In this document: positions 46,773 through 55,362 of the stretch, one piece after another
Layout: each line of letters begins with the position of its first letter
Position numbering within the stretch: position 1 is the stretch's first letter
Origin: Candidatus Pseudomonas phytovorans
Lineage (GTDB): Bacteria; Pseudomonadota; Gammaproteobacteria; Pseudomonadales; Pseudomonadaceae
DNA length: 64,000 nt
Reading direction: 5' to 3'
Assembly (NCBI GenBank): GCA_029202525.1
Contig: CP119325.1
Location: forward strand, 3,632,001 to 3,696,000
Made by a program: the position numbers and the translations under genes
The notes under the pieces: generated by a model
Told to the model about the DNA's origin: nothing
Databases searched by the model: none
Seen by the model: the letters and a program-made list of their open reading frames with translations, nothing else

Positions 46773-47759
46773 ATGGCCCGGGGCGGTATCAACAAGGTGG
46801 TAGTGCAGCAGGCGCGTCAGGCGCTGATTGCCCGGGGCGAGAACCCCAGCATCGATGCCATACGTATCGAGCTGGGCAATACCGGCTCCAAGACCACGAT
46901 TCACCGTTACCTCAAGGAGCTGAACGGCCAGCAGCCGGTGGCTTCCGAAGGCGGCGCAGCGCTGAGCGATGTGTTGAGCCGCATGGTCGGGCAATTGGCA
47001 ACCCAGCTGCAGGACGAGGCCGACCTGCAGATCGAGCAAGCCGAAAGCACCTTCACTCAACAGCGGGAAACGCTTGAGGCCCAACTGGAAATCACCCGGC
47101 AGGCACTGGTTGCAGCGCATCAGCAACACAAGATCGATGCAGCGGCATTGGCCGCCGAGACAGAAAAATTGCTGTCTACACAAAGCACCCTGCAGGCCGA
47201 GCAGCTGCGCAGTGCGAGCCTCAATCAGTCGTTGGGTGAGTTGCAGGTGCGCCTGAGTGACAAGGACGAACAGGTCAAGTCGCTGGAAGACAAGCACCGC
47301 CATGCCCGGGATGCCCTGGAACACTATCGCAACGCCAGCCGTGAGCAGCGCGAGCAGGAACAGCGCCGCCACGAAGCGCAGTTGCAGCAGATGCAGGTGG
47401 AAGTGCGCCAGTTGCAGCAGGGCATGATCGTCAAGCAGGACGAACTGACCCGCCTGCATCGGGATAACGAGCGCTTGCTGGGTGAGCACCGCCAGGCCGC
47501 CAACGAGTGCCGGGCGCAGGACGAGTTGCTGGAACAGCGCGATGCGCAGATTCAGGGTTTGCGCACGATCCTGGCCCAGGCTCAGGGCGCCAGTGAAGAA
47601 ATGCGCCGGCAGCTGGATGTGCAAGCGCAGAGCCTGGAGAACCGGCGCGATGTGTGTGCAGAGCAGGCGCGGCAGCTGCAACGGCTTGAGGAGCAGTTGA
47701 CGGCGCGTGACGAGGCACTGGCGCAATGCAGAGCCAACCTGCCCGCCGTTACAGATTGA
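46773..47759 (+). CDS. KfrA-like DNA-binding coiled-coil protein
   Basis: This 328-residue protein has an N-terminal KfrA DNA-binding domain (about residues 1-90: MARGGINKVVVQQARQAL, GENPSIDAIRIELGNTGSKT then TTIHRYLKEL), followed by a long Gln/Glu/Arg-rich coiled coil (about 110-320) with heptad-like leucines. KfrA is a plasmid-partition-associated autorepressor; here no partition genes are near and the gene lies among chromosomal genes. The ATG follows TAGGAG. Upstream codons in frame are not supported. A nucleoid- or chromosome-associated role is possible but not shown. Confidence 0.88.
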   Translation: MARGGINKVVVQQARQALIARGENPSIDAIRIELGNTGSKTTIHRYLKELNGQQPVASEGGAALSDVLSRMVGQLATQLQDEADLQIEQAESTFTQQRETLEAQLEITRQALVAAHQQHKIDAAALAAETEKLLSTQSTLQAEQLRSASLNQSLGELQVRLSDKDEQVKSLEDKHRHARDALEHYRNASREQREQEQRRHEAQLQQMQVEVRQLQQGMIVKQDELTRLHRDNERLLGEHRQAANECRAQDELLEQRDAQIQGLRTILAQAQGASEEMRRQLDVQAQSLENRRDVCAEQARQLQRLEEQLTARDEALAQCRANLPAVTD

Positions 47760-47881
47760 CCAAGCCACGCGGAACTAAAGTGAAAGACCGTGCATGACCT
47801 GCAGCCGGTCACGCCTACATGGAAAAAAACCTGGGCAGCCGTTACCCTTGCGCCTCCCTTTGCCATCCAGCGGACCGTTCC

Positions 47882-48343
47882 ATGCTGTTCAATCTCGCCG
47901 TATTGTTCGGCACCCTGGTGGCCATGGAGGGCGTTGGCACGTTGGCTCACAAGTACATCATGCATGGCTGGGGCTGGTGGCTGCACCGCTCGCACCATGA
48001 GCCACACCTGGGCATGCTCGAAACCAATGACCTGTACCTGCTGGCGCTGGGGCTGATCGCCACCGCGCTGGTCGCCTTGGGTAAAAGTGGTTATGCACCC
48101 TTGCAGTGGGTTGGCGGCGGGGTGGCGGGGTACGGCATGCTGTATGTCGTGGCCCACGACGGGTTCTTTCACCGGCACTGGCCGCGCGCGCCACGGCCGG
48201 TCAACCGCTACCTCAAGCGCTTGCACCGTGCGCACCAGTTACACCACGCGGTGAAGGGGCGCACGGGCAGTGTGTCGTTCGGTTTTTTCTACGCCCCGCC
48301 GCTTAGGGTGTTGAAGCAGCAGTTGCGCAGTAAACGCCGCTGA
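47882..48343 (+). CDS. crtZ: Beta-carotene hydroxylase-like protein CrtZ
   Basis: This 153-residue membrane di-iron hydroxylase has three histidine clusters: HKYIMHGWGWWLHRSHHEPH, HDGFFHRHW and HRAHQLHHAVKG, plus SFGFFYAPPL at the C-terminus, as in bacterial CrtZ. CrtZ adds hydroxyls to beta-carotene to make zeaxanthin. No crtE, B, I or Y is seen in the window, so its substrate here is uncertain. The start is placed at the ATG that aligns with other CrtZ proteins; an upstream ATG at 47819 is less likely. Confidence 0.9.
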   Translation: MLFNLAVLFGTLVAMEGVGTLAHKYIMHGWGWWLHRSHHEPHLGMLETNDLYLLALGLIATALVALGKSGYAPLQWVGGGVAGYGMLYVVAHDGFFHRHWPRAPRPVNRYLKRLHRAHQLHHAVKGRTGSVSFGFFYAPPLRVLKQQLRSKRR

Positions 48344-48347
48344 GGCC

Positions 48348-49241
48348 TCAATTCACTGCTTCACCCTCTGGCTGCGCGGCCACATGCCCGCGGCTCACCC
48401 ACCAGCCAAACCCTGCTGCCGTGAAGAACATGATCAGGCTGTACAGCGCCGCTGGCACCGCCATGGTTGGGTTGTTCAGCAATGAGGGGCTCAACGCCAG
48501 GGCAATCGCCAGCGTGCCGTTGTGAATGCCGATTTCCATGCCGATGGCAATCGCCTGGCGTTTGGGGATGTTCAAAAGCCGCGGCACCCAGTAGCCCACG
48601 GCCAGGCTCAGCAAGTTGAACACCAGCGCTGCCAGGCCCACCACCGGTGCGTACTCGACCACGGTCTGCCAATCCTTGGCCAGTGCCAAGACGATGGTAA
48701 AAGCCAGAAACAGCGCCGCCACCAGTTTCATCGGTTTTTGCATGCGTGCTGCAAAAACAGGGGCGTAGCGACGAATCAGCATACCCAGTGCCACCGGCAG
48801 CAGGACAATGGCAAACACCTGCAAGACCTTGGCAAACTGCAGCGGTATGGCCTGGTCCGAAGCCATGAACCAGCTCAGCGACAAGTTCACCAGCAATGGC
48901 ATGGTCAGGATCGCGATCAGCGAGTTCACGGCGGTGAGGGTGATGTTCAACGCCACATCGCCATGGGCCAAATGGCTGAACAGGTTGGCCGTGGTACCGC
49001 CCGGGGAGGCAGCCAGCAGCATCAGCCCCACCGCCAGAGCTGACTCCAGGCCAAAACCGTTGGCAATCAGGAAGCACACCAGCGGCAGCAGCAAGATCTG
49101 GCAGGCCAGCCCGATCACTACCGGTTTGGGGTATTTCACCACGCGAGCGAAATCGGCCAGGGTCAGCGACAGCCCAAGGCCGAGCATGATGATGCCCAAG
49201 GCGAGCGGCAGGAAGGCGGTTAGCAGGGGCGAGGCGGTCAT
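48348..49241 (-). CDS. Bile acid:sodium symporter (BASS) family transporter
   Basis: This 297-residue protein has about ten hydrophobic segments. Sodium-site motifs of the BASS family are visible: LLAASPGGTTANLFSHLAHGDVALN and AIGMEIGIHNGTLAIALAL. In bacteria such proteins carry organic acids or other anions, and the substrate cannot be told. The ATG at 49241 is preferred to a TTG at 49259. It is convergent with the CrtZ gene. Confidence 0.9.
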   Translation of the reverse strand: MTASPLLTAFLPLALGIIMLGLGLSLTLADFARVVKYPKPVVIGLACQILLLPLVCFLIANGFGLESALAVGLMLLAASPGGTTANLFSHLAHGDVALNITLTAVNSLIAILTMPLLVNLSLSWFMASDQAIPLQFAKVLQVFAIVLLPVALGMLIRRYAPVFAARMQKPMKLVAALFLAFTIVLALAKDWQTVVEYAPVVGLAALVFNLLSLAVGYWVPRLLNIPKRQAIAIGMEIGIHNGTLAIALALSPSLLNNPTMAVPAALYSLIMFFTAAGFGWWVSRGHVAAQPEGEAVN

Positions 49242-49425
49242 GGGCGGTCTCTCGGACAAAGGATCTCGAGGAGTGTAGGTCGAGGTTGATTGATTGCTAA
49301 TCGCAAAGGGCCAGCTCTTGGTAACCGTTTGTTACCAGGCGCAACGACTGGCGAGGCTGCATGCCGCGTTGCAGTAGGGCTGCAGGCACAGTAGCATTCC
49401 GGTTTTTACCGAGGATTAGCCTGCC

Positions 49426-50289
49426 ATGCCGTTCCAGAAAGGCCTGCTTGCCAACCCGGTGCCGGCCCATGCCCGTCACCTGTTTTTCACCATGCAGTCG
49501 CCCGAGGCGCTGCCTGCCGCTCTGGATGCCTTGCTGCCGCAGGTCGATGGCGACCAGCTGATCCTGGGTGTCGGCGCCCCGCTGGCCAAGGCCCTGGGCC
49601 GTGACGTGCCGGGCCTGCGGGCTTTCCCGCTGCTGGACGCTGCTGTGGAAAACCCGAGCACCCAGCACGCCCTGTGGCTGTGGCTGCGCGGTAACGAGCG
49701 CGGCGACCTGCTGTTGCGTGCTCAGGCGCTGGAGCAGGCGCTGGCCCCGGCCTTGCGCCTGGCCGACAGTGTCGATGGCTTCCTGCACCGTGGCGGCCAT
49801 GATTTGACAGGATACGAAGACGGCACCGAAAACCCGGTGGACGAAGACGCGGTACAAGCGGCCATTGCTGCCGACGGCTCCAGCTTTGCGGCATTCCAGC
49901 TGTGGAAGCATGACCTGGAGTATTTCAAGTCGCTGCCCCAGGCCGACCAGGACAACATCATCGGTCGGCGTCTGAGTGATAACGAAGAGCTCGAAGACGC
50001 CCCTGAGTCCGCACACGTCAAGCGCACCGCCCAGGAAAGCTTTGAGCCGGAGGCGTTCATGGTTCGACGCTCCGTCGCCTGGGCTGACCAACGTGGTGCC
50101 GGGCTGGCCTTCGTTGCCTTGGGCCACAGTTTTGATGCGTTCGAAGTGCAGTTGCGGCGCATGAGCGGCCTGGAGGACGGCATTATCGACGGACTGTACC
50201 GCTTCAGCCGGCCATTGACCGGCGGTTATTACTGGTGCCCGCCGATGGGCGAGACGGGTGTTGACCTCAGCCAACTGCTGCGCGGCTGA
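49426..50289 (+). CDS. Dye-decolourising peroxidase (DyP)
   Basis: This 287-residue heme peroxidase has the distal-side signature GYEDGTENP near residue 130, the proximal His region in EPEAFMVRRSVAWADQRGAGLAFVALGHS, and a C-terminal LMRMSG-like segment (LRRMSGLEDGIIDGLYRFSRP). No signal peptide is visible, so it is cytoplasmic or encapsulated; class B DyPs are of this size. No encapsulin gene is near. The ATG is preceded by CGAGGA ten bases upstream. Confidence 0.92.
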   Translation: MPFQKGLLANPVPAHARHLFFTMQSPEALPAALDALLPQVDGDQLILGVGAPLAKALGRDVPGLRAFPLLDAAVENPSTQHALWLWLRGNERGDLLLRAQALEQALAPALRLADSVDGFLHRGGHDLTGYEDGTENPVDEDAVQAAIAADGSSFAAFQLWKHDLEYFKSLPQADQDNIIGRRLSDNEELEDAPESAHVKRTAQESFEPEAFMVRRSVAWADQRGAGLAFVALGHSFDAFEVQLRRMSGLEDGIIDGLYRFSRPLTGGYYWCPPMGETGVDLSQLLRG

Positions 50290-50377
50290 TCGTTAAACAT
50301 CCAGATACAGAAACACCTGCCGGCACGGGATAGAGCGGCTAGCCTTGAAAGTTTCCGATTCATGACGGGAATTTTCC

Positions 50378-51289
50378 ATGTACGCACGTCGTGATGTCCT
50401 ACGCGCAGGTGCCACATTGGGGTTGCTGGCCGCCGCCAGCCCTTGGCTGCACGCCGCAACCCCAGCCAATTTGCTGACGCGCAAAGTACCGGCCACCGGT
50501 GAAGCATTGCCGGTGATTGGCGCCGGTACTTCCGGCAGTTTTGAAGTAGAAGCTGGTTCGGCCCAGTATCAGCAACTCAAAGCGGTGCTCAAGGCGTTTT
50601 TCGAAGGGGGCGGCCGGGTAATCGACACCTCGCCCAACTACGGCGGTGCCGACAGCATTCTCGGCCAATTGCTGGAAGAGGGCGGCTGGCACCGGCAGTG
50701 TTTCATTGCCACCAAGATTGCCGCCGACAGCCGGGCCGACGCCGAAGCGCAATGGGCTGGCAGCCTGAAGAGCCTGCGTACCGACAAGGTCGACTTGCTG
50801 CAGATCCACAACCTGCGTGACTGGCAGACCCAACTGCCCTATGCCCGCGAGCTGAAGCAACAGGGCAAGACGCGCTATATCGGGATTACTCATTACCTGA
50901 ACAGCGGTCAGGACGAAGTCGCCCGCATCGTGCGCAACGAGCCGCTGGACTTCATCCAGATCAACTACTCGGTCAATGCCCCCGACGCTGCCCGCGAACT
51001 CCTGCCGCTGTGCCAGGACAAGGGCGTTGCGGTACTGATCAATCGGACGTTCGACGATGGTCGGCTGTTCGCCAGGGTCAAGGACCAGGCTTTGCCGGGT
51101 TGGGCCGCTGAAGCAGGCATTGGCAGCTGGGCGCAGCTGTTTCTCAAGTTCGCCATCAGCCACCCGGCAGTGACCACGGTGATCCCCGCCACCGGCCGCC
51201 CCGATAGGCAGCTCGATCAGCTCAAGGCCGGGCATGAGCCCCTGCTTACCCCGGCGCAGCAACAGGCGCTGATCAAGCAGTTTGCCTGA
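50378..51289 (+). CDS. Tat-exported aldo/keto reductase
   Basis: This 303-residue protein starts with a twin-arginine signal (YARRDVLRAGATLGLLAAAS), cleaved near LHAAT. The rest is an aldo/keto-reductase barrel: RVIDTSPNYGGADSILG, IATKIAADS, LLQIHNLRDW and VIPATGRPDRQ. The catalytic positions read Asp, Tyr, Lys and His, as in active enzymes. Export of such an NAD(P)H-type enzyme to the periplasm is unusual; it may bind cofactor before Tat transport. The next gene starts four bases after its stop. Confidence 0.88.
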   Translation: MYARRDVLRAGATLGLLAAASPWLHAATPANLLTRKVPATGEALPVIGAGTSGSFEVEAGSAQYQQLKAVLKAFFEGGGRVIDTSPNYGGADSILGQLLEEGGWHRQCFIATKIAADSRADAEAQWAGSLKSLRTDKVDLLQIHNLRDWQTQLPYARELKQQGKTRYIGITHYLNSGQDEVARIVRNEPLDFIQINYSVNAPDAARELLPLCQDKGVAVLINRTFDDGRLFARVKDQALPGWAAEAGIGSWAQLFLKFAISHPAVTTVIPATGRPDRQLDQLKAGHEPLLTPAQQQALIKQFA

Positions 51290-51293
51290 CATT

Positions 51294-52577
51294 ATGCAAA
51301 CCTGGCGGCGGCGCCTGGACCAAGGCCTGAACATCCAGCCCGGTGAGGGGCCGGCGGTCATCGCAGGCCTGCTGCTGTTCTACCTGCTGTTCACCGGCTA
51401 CTTCATGCTGCGCCCGGTGCGCGAGACCATGGGTGTCGCCGGCGGTGTGGACAACCTGCAATGGCTGTTCACCGGCACCTTCATCGCCACGCTGGCGTGC
51501 CTGCCGCTGTTCGGGTGGCTGGCCTCCAGGGTGCAACGCAGGCATATCCTGCCGTGGACCTACGGCTTTTTTACCAGCAACCTGTTGCTGTTCGCTTTGC
51601 TGCTTGCCGCCAACCCTGACGATTTGTGGACCGCCCGGGCCTTCTACATCTGGCTATCGGTGTTCAATTTGCTGACGATCTCACTGGCCTGGAGCGTGCT
51701 TGCCGACCTCTTTTCAACTGCCCAAGGCAAGCGGCTGTTCGGCTTGCTGGCAGCCGGGGCCAGCTTGGGCGGGCTCAGCGGTCCGATCCTTGGCACCCTG
51801 CTGGTGGCACCGCTGGGCCACGCGGGGTTGTTGGTGCTGGCCGGGGTCTTTCTGCTAGGCAGCATCGGTGCGGCCCTGTTCCTGCAACGCTGGCGGGGGC
51901 GCCAACCACTGCCAGAACAGGCCGAGCGCCCGGGCTCGCGGCCACTGGGCGGCAACCCGTTTGCTGGGGCTACCGCCGTGCTGCGTTCCCCGTATCTGTT
52001 GGGTATTGCCCTGTTCGTGGTGTTGCTGGCCAGCGTCAGCACCTTCCTGTATTTCGAGCAGGCGCGCATAGTCAGCGAAACGTTCACCGATCGCACCCGG
52101 CAAACCCAGGTTTTCGGCCTGATCGACACCGTGGTGCAAGCCCTGGCCATCCTGACCCAGGTCTTCCTCACCGGGCGCTTGGCCCGTCGCTTGGGCGTGG
52201 GGGTGTTGCTGGTGGCTGTGCCACTGTTGATGGCTGCAGGTTTCCTGTGGCTGGCCTTTGCGCCGGTGTTCGCGGTATTCGTGGTGGTGATGGTGGTGCG
52301 CCGGGCCGGGGAATACGCGTTGGTGCGGCCGGGGCGGGAGATGCTGTTCACCGTGCTGCCTGCCGAGGACAAGTACAAAGCCAAAAACTTTATCGACACG
52401 GTGGTCTACCGCGGTGGCGATGCCTTCAGTGGCTGGGTCAAGCGAGGGTTGGACATGATGGCCGAGCACCCGCAGGTGGCTATGGTGATGGGCGTATTAC
52501 TCGCCTTGGGTTGGGCTGCGACCGGTGGCTGGCTCGGCCGCCGCCAAGCCAGTCTGGATAATCCGCCGCACGACTGA
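51294..52577 (+). CDS. MFS-type transporter of the NTP/NDP exchanger group
   Basis: This 427-residue protein has about 12 helices. The N-terminal part has FTGYFMLRPVRETMGVAGG, typical of bacterial proteins similar to ADP/ATP exchangers and MFS carriers. The later part has FRP-like segments (EYALVRPGREMLFTVLPAEDKYKAKNFIDT) that are shared in this group. The ATG follows the stop of the reductase gene by four bases; a TTG at 51282 overlaps it. The substrate is unknown, though the tight pairing suggests it works with the Tat-exported reductase. Confidence 0.8.
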   Translation: MQTWRRRLDQGLNIQPGEGPAVIAGLLLFYLLFTGYFMLRPVRETMGVAGGVDNLQWLFTGTFIATLACLPLFGWLASRVQRRHILPWTYGFFTSNLLLFALLLAANPDDLWTARAFYIWLSVFNLLTISLAWSVLADLFSTAQGKRLFGLLAAGASLGGLSGPILGTLLVAPLGHAGLLVLAGVFLLGSIGAALFLQRWRGRQPLPEQAERPGSRPLGGNPFAGATAVLRSPYLLGIALFVVLLASVSTFLYFEQARIVSETFTDRTRQTQVFGLIDTVVQALAILTQVFLTGRLARRLGVGVLLVAVPLLMAAGFLWLAFAPVFAVFVVVMVVRRAGEYALVRPGREMLFTVLPAEDKYKAKNFIDTVVYRGGDAFSGWVKRGLDMMAEHPQVAMVMGVLLALGWAATGGWLGRRQASLDNPPHD

Positions 52578-52724
52578 CAAGCGCACCAAATATGGCGTTG
52601 CCGCTTATTTAACGCCGCCGGTCCGAACCTTTCGCGATGAAGCGAATCCCCCGATATCGCTGAACTCTCAACCTGTGTACGGCGGCTTGCCGTGCACTCC
52701 GAAGTCATATGAGGCTTGATGACC

Positions 52725-52907
52725 ATGGCCAACAAAGACAATAGCCGTACCGGCAATCAGCAAGGCAGCCAAGGCGGCAACAAAAACCCGGGTAACTTCG
52801 CCAATGACCGTGAAAAGGCCTCCGAAGCTGGACGCAAAGGCGGCCAGTCCTCGGGTAGCAACATGCCGCACGATCGCGAGTCGGGCCGTAAAGGCGGCCG
52901 TTCGTAA
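52725..52907 (+). CDS. KGG-repeat stress-induced small protein
   Basis: This 60-residue hydrophilic protein has two copies of the GRKGG motif (SEAGRKGGQS, ESGRKGGRS) and is rich in Gly, Asn, Arg and Ser. Such short basic proteins are found as general stress-induced proteins in many bacteria. No membrane segment is present. The start is the second ATG of a close pair (52719 or 52725), both after TGAGG. The 147 bases before it hold a gene-free leader. Confidence 0.85.
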   Translation: MANKDNSRTGNQQGSQGGNKNPGNFANDREKASEAGRKGGQSSGSNMPHDRESGRKGGRS

Positions 52908-53049
52908 ATGACCGACCTGCAGTGCCGGGGCGACCTGGCGCTGCAACAGGTTACCCAAACCGGGCTGTCGCGGCCGCAAGGGCTTGCAATTGCCTGGGGT
53001 TGCCTGAAAATGGCCGCGCCCCCTGCAGCCATTCGGAAACATCTGGTTC

Positions 53050-53646
53050 ATGATGCTGATCAAGCAATTCCCCGACATCTCCCTGGATGACACGTTGTTT
53101 GTCTTCGCCCTCGAAGCCGAGGCGGGCGATGTATTCGCCGAGGTGAACACGGTGTTCACCGGTATCGGCAAAGTCAATGCCGCCATAACCCTGACCAAGG
53201 CCATTGCCGCACGCAGGCCAAAGCTGATCGTCAACCTCGGGTCTGCCGGCAGCCAGCGCCATGGCAAAGGCGAGGTGGTGTGCTGCACGCGCTTTGTGCA
53301 GCGTGACATGGATGTGACACCACTCGGCTTCGCCCGTTATGAAACGCCCTTGTCGGATATCCCGGTGTTGCTGGAGCACGGGGTGGCAGTTCCCGGTCTG
53401 GCCCTGGAAACCTGTGGCAGCGGCGACAGCTTCGAAATAAACCATGGCGACGCACCTTACGATGTGGTCGACATGGAGGCCTATGTGCTGGCGCTGATTG
53501 CGCGCAATGAAGGGATACCGTTTGTGTGCCTGAAGTACATTTCCGACGATGCGGGTAGCGATGCCGCTGGGGACTGGGCCGTTCAGGTGCATCTTGCAGC
53601 CGAGGCGTTCAAGCGGGTGCTGCTGAACCCTGAGTCCAGGGGATGA
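53050..53646 (+). CDS. Nucleoside phosphorylase/nucleosidase family protein (MTAN-like)
   Basis: This 198-residue protein has the nucleosidase pattern: FALEAEAGDVF, TGIGKVNAAITLTKAI, LIVNLGSAGS, DVVDMEAYVLALIARNEGIPFVC and LKYISDDAGSDAAGDW. In MTA/SAH nucleosidases the Glu in DMEA and Asp in SDDA are catalytic, and both are here. It is shorter than the usual 230 residues. The ATG is preceded only by a weak site; a second ATG follows. The precise substrate (methylthioadenosine, S-adenosylhomocysteine or another nucleoside) is not certain. Confidence 0.85.
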   Translation: MMLIKQFPDISLDDTLFVFALEAEAGDVFAEVNTVFTGIGKVNAAITLTKAIAARRPKLIVNLGSAGSQRHGKGEVVCCTRFVQRDMDVTPLGFARYETPLSDIPVLLEHGVAVPGLALETCGSGDSFEINHGDAPYDVVDMEAYVLALIARNEGIPFVCLKYISDDAGSDAAGDWAVQVHLAAEAFKRVLLNPESRG

Positions 53647-53756
53647 ACGACCAGCAGGGCGCCGTGATGTCGTCGGCCTGAAGCACAGAAGAAACTCTGA
53701 ATCATCCGGGGCGTAAAGGAGTCGACCATTAGGTAAGCCAACTGATGGAGACAATC

Positions 53757-54218
53757 ATGTCCAGACCTGATGATCCGAAACCCTATACCCCGACCGAAAT
53801 CGACGATACCGAAGACCGCATGGGCAGCGTTCATGAGCTGGACTTCAGTGACCGCCTGGATGAGCGCGAGGGGCGGGCGGGGGACGAGCGCCCTGATCAG
53901 GAGGTCGCCCATGAATTTCCGCCCCGCCGTGTGGCGGAGAGTGGCATGACTGGCGGTGAGACGCTGAGTGACAGTCTGCACGAGGATGGCGTGACCTATG
54001 ATGACCTCAGCCCGGATACGCTGCTAGACGAGCCGGGGGCACGTGATCCGCATGAGCCTGGCCATGGCGGGCCAGCCGACCAGAGCTTGCGTCATGTGGA
54101 TGCCGAAGAGATCGGTGGCGGGTTTGGCCTGGATGAAGCAGAACTGGCGCGCTCCGCCCCCCTTGATGGCAAGCCGTGGACCGATGATGTGGTCGACGGG
54201 GATGAGGAGGGTAAGTGA
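53757..54218 (+). CDS. Acidic disordered protein (annotated in Pseudomonas as HPr-related)
   Basis: This 153-residue protein is very acidic (Asp/Glu rich) and probably disordered, with no membrane or catalytic motif. The beginning SRPDDPKPYTPTEIDDTEDR is, as I remember it, common to Pseudomonas proteins labelled phosphotransferase-system HPr-related, but I see no HPr fold signature. The ATG follows GGAGAC by six bases. Its stop overlaps the next small gene by one base, with a strong GAGGAGGG site inside its last codons. Confidence 0.8.
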   Translation: MSRPDDPKPYTPTEIDDTEDRMGSVHELDFSDRLDEREGRAGDERPDQEVAHEFPPRRVAESGMTGGETLSDSLHEDGVTYDDLSPDTLLDEPGARDPHEPGHGGPADQSLRHVDAEEIGGGFGLDEAELARSAPLDGKPWTDDVVDGDEEGK

Positions 54219-54307
54219 TGAGCGAACTACGATGCGCCTGCAGTGAATGCACCTGTACCGTCAATGCCATGCCCCAGAATGGCAAGACTTTGGTGGATTT
54301 ATGCTGA
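54218..54307 (+). CDS. Truncated metallothionein-like minigene
   Basis: This is a 29-residue frame starting MSELRCACSECTCTVNAMPQ and ending at Cys. The C-A-C-S-E-C-T-C cluster and following residues match the N-terminus of Pseudomonas metallothioneins (which read like MNELRCGCPDCHC), but the C-terminal half with the other Cys residues is missing; a stop follows and the next gene's ribosome site begins at once. The start overlaps the previous stop (TGATG) and GAGGAGGG lies seven bases before it, so translation is probable. It may be a remnant or a shortened metal-binding peptide. Confidence 0.7.
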   Translation: MSELRCACSECTCTVNAMPQNGKTLVDLC

Positions 54308-54322
54308 AACCAGGAGGCAAAC

Positions 54323-54874
54323 ATGGCCAGACATATCATTCATTTTACCGGCCCGATCAATTCATCGACCTGCGGAAACCTGATCAACACCTGTTCCAAG
54401 GCATTGCAGCAGGGGGCCGAAGTGCTGCAGCTGAACATCGCCACCATGGGCGGGGAATGCAGTTACGGGTTCACCCTGTACAACTTCCTGCGCACGCTAC
54501 CCATCGAAGTACACACCCACAATCTGGGTACGGTGGAGTCCATGGGCAACATCCTGTTCCTGGCTGGCGAGCGGCGCACGGCATGCAGCTACAGCAAATT
54601 CCTGTTCCATCCGTTTCACTGGACCTTGCACGGTTCGGTGGACCATTCAAGGATGGCCGAATACGCGATGAGCCTGGATTACGATCTGCGCCTGTATGCG
54701 CAGATCGTCGCCGAGCGGACCCAGGGCGCGAGCGAGGTGCTGGATGTGCCGCGGTACCTGATGGCTTATCCACGGATACTGGGGCCTCGCGAGGCGCTGG
54801 AGAACGGGATGATTCATGCCATCGATGAAATGCCGATCGCGGCTGAATCGGTGCATTGGAGTGTGCACGCCTGA
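54323..54874 (+). CDS. ClpP-like protease (SDH-family)
   Basis: This 183-residue protein belongs to the ClpP/crotonase-like serine protease superfamily. Catalytic Ser is in GTVESMGN (residue about 74) and His in FLFHPFH (about 98), with the loop GGECSYGFTLYNFL before them. It lacks the usual flanking residues of housekeeping ClpP and is shorter. It lies on the same strand as the minigene and acidic protein, with AGGAGG before the ATG. A housekeeping ClpP with ClpX is not nearby, so its partner, if any, is unknown. Confidence 0.85.
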   Translation: MARHIIHFTGPINSSTCGNLINTCSKALQQGAEVLQLNIATMGGECSYGFTLYNFLRTLPIEVHTHNLGTVESMGNILFLAGERRTACSYSKFLFHPFHWTLHGSVDHSRMAEYAMSLDYDLRLYAQIVAERTQGASEVLDVPRYLMAYPRILGPREALENGMIHAIDEMPIAAESVHWSVHA

Positions 54875-55037
54875 CATTCAGTATGGCACCGTGCCGCTCA
54901 GGGCCTCGATGGGCTCGCATAGGCTGCGTCTGCCACTCAAAAATGCCACTGGTGCCAATTGTTCGACAAAACTTTGAATTTTCTGGCTACACCCCGATCA
55001 ATCAGGTGTCATCCATGGAGAAGAGGAGGCCCCTGCG

Positions 55038-55307
55038 ATGCCCAGCCCACAGCTGTACATCATCGATTACCAACTGCATGGCCAGCCGCGCAGTTTCATC
55101 ATTCGTCTTGAACGCCTGGACAATGCCGAGGCCTGGCATTGGGCAAGTTGCGATGCGGGCATTGGCATCATTCCCAAGTTCGGGCGTGAAAAAGTCAGGA
55201 AGATCAGCCGCCCGATGGCCGAACGCTACGGGATTACCGCCGTTAGCTGGCGTATTTCGGGAAGCAAGCCGAACCAGTCTGTAGGAGACCCGGCAGCGAT
55301 GGTGTAA
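55038..55307 (+). CDS. Small hypothetical Pseudomonas protein (DUF6555-like)
   Basis: I do not recognise a function. The 89-residue protein is basic, with a beta-rich pattern (QLYIIDYQLHGQPRSFIIRLE, AWHWASCDAG). The ribosome site AGAGGAGG precedes the ATG by about ten bases, and codon use looks like the neighbours, which supports it as a real gene. It stands after the ClpP-like gene on the same strand. About 160 bases before it are gene-free. Confidence 0.65.
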   Translation: MPSPQLYIIDYQLHGQPRSFIIRLERLDNAEAWHWASCDAGIGIIPKFGREKVRKISRPMAERYGITAVSWRISGSKPNQSVGDPAAMV

Positions 55308-55362
55308 GCCCAACTTTCGCGCAATGCTCGTCTCGAATGCCGGCAGTCGCTGACCAACGGTG

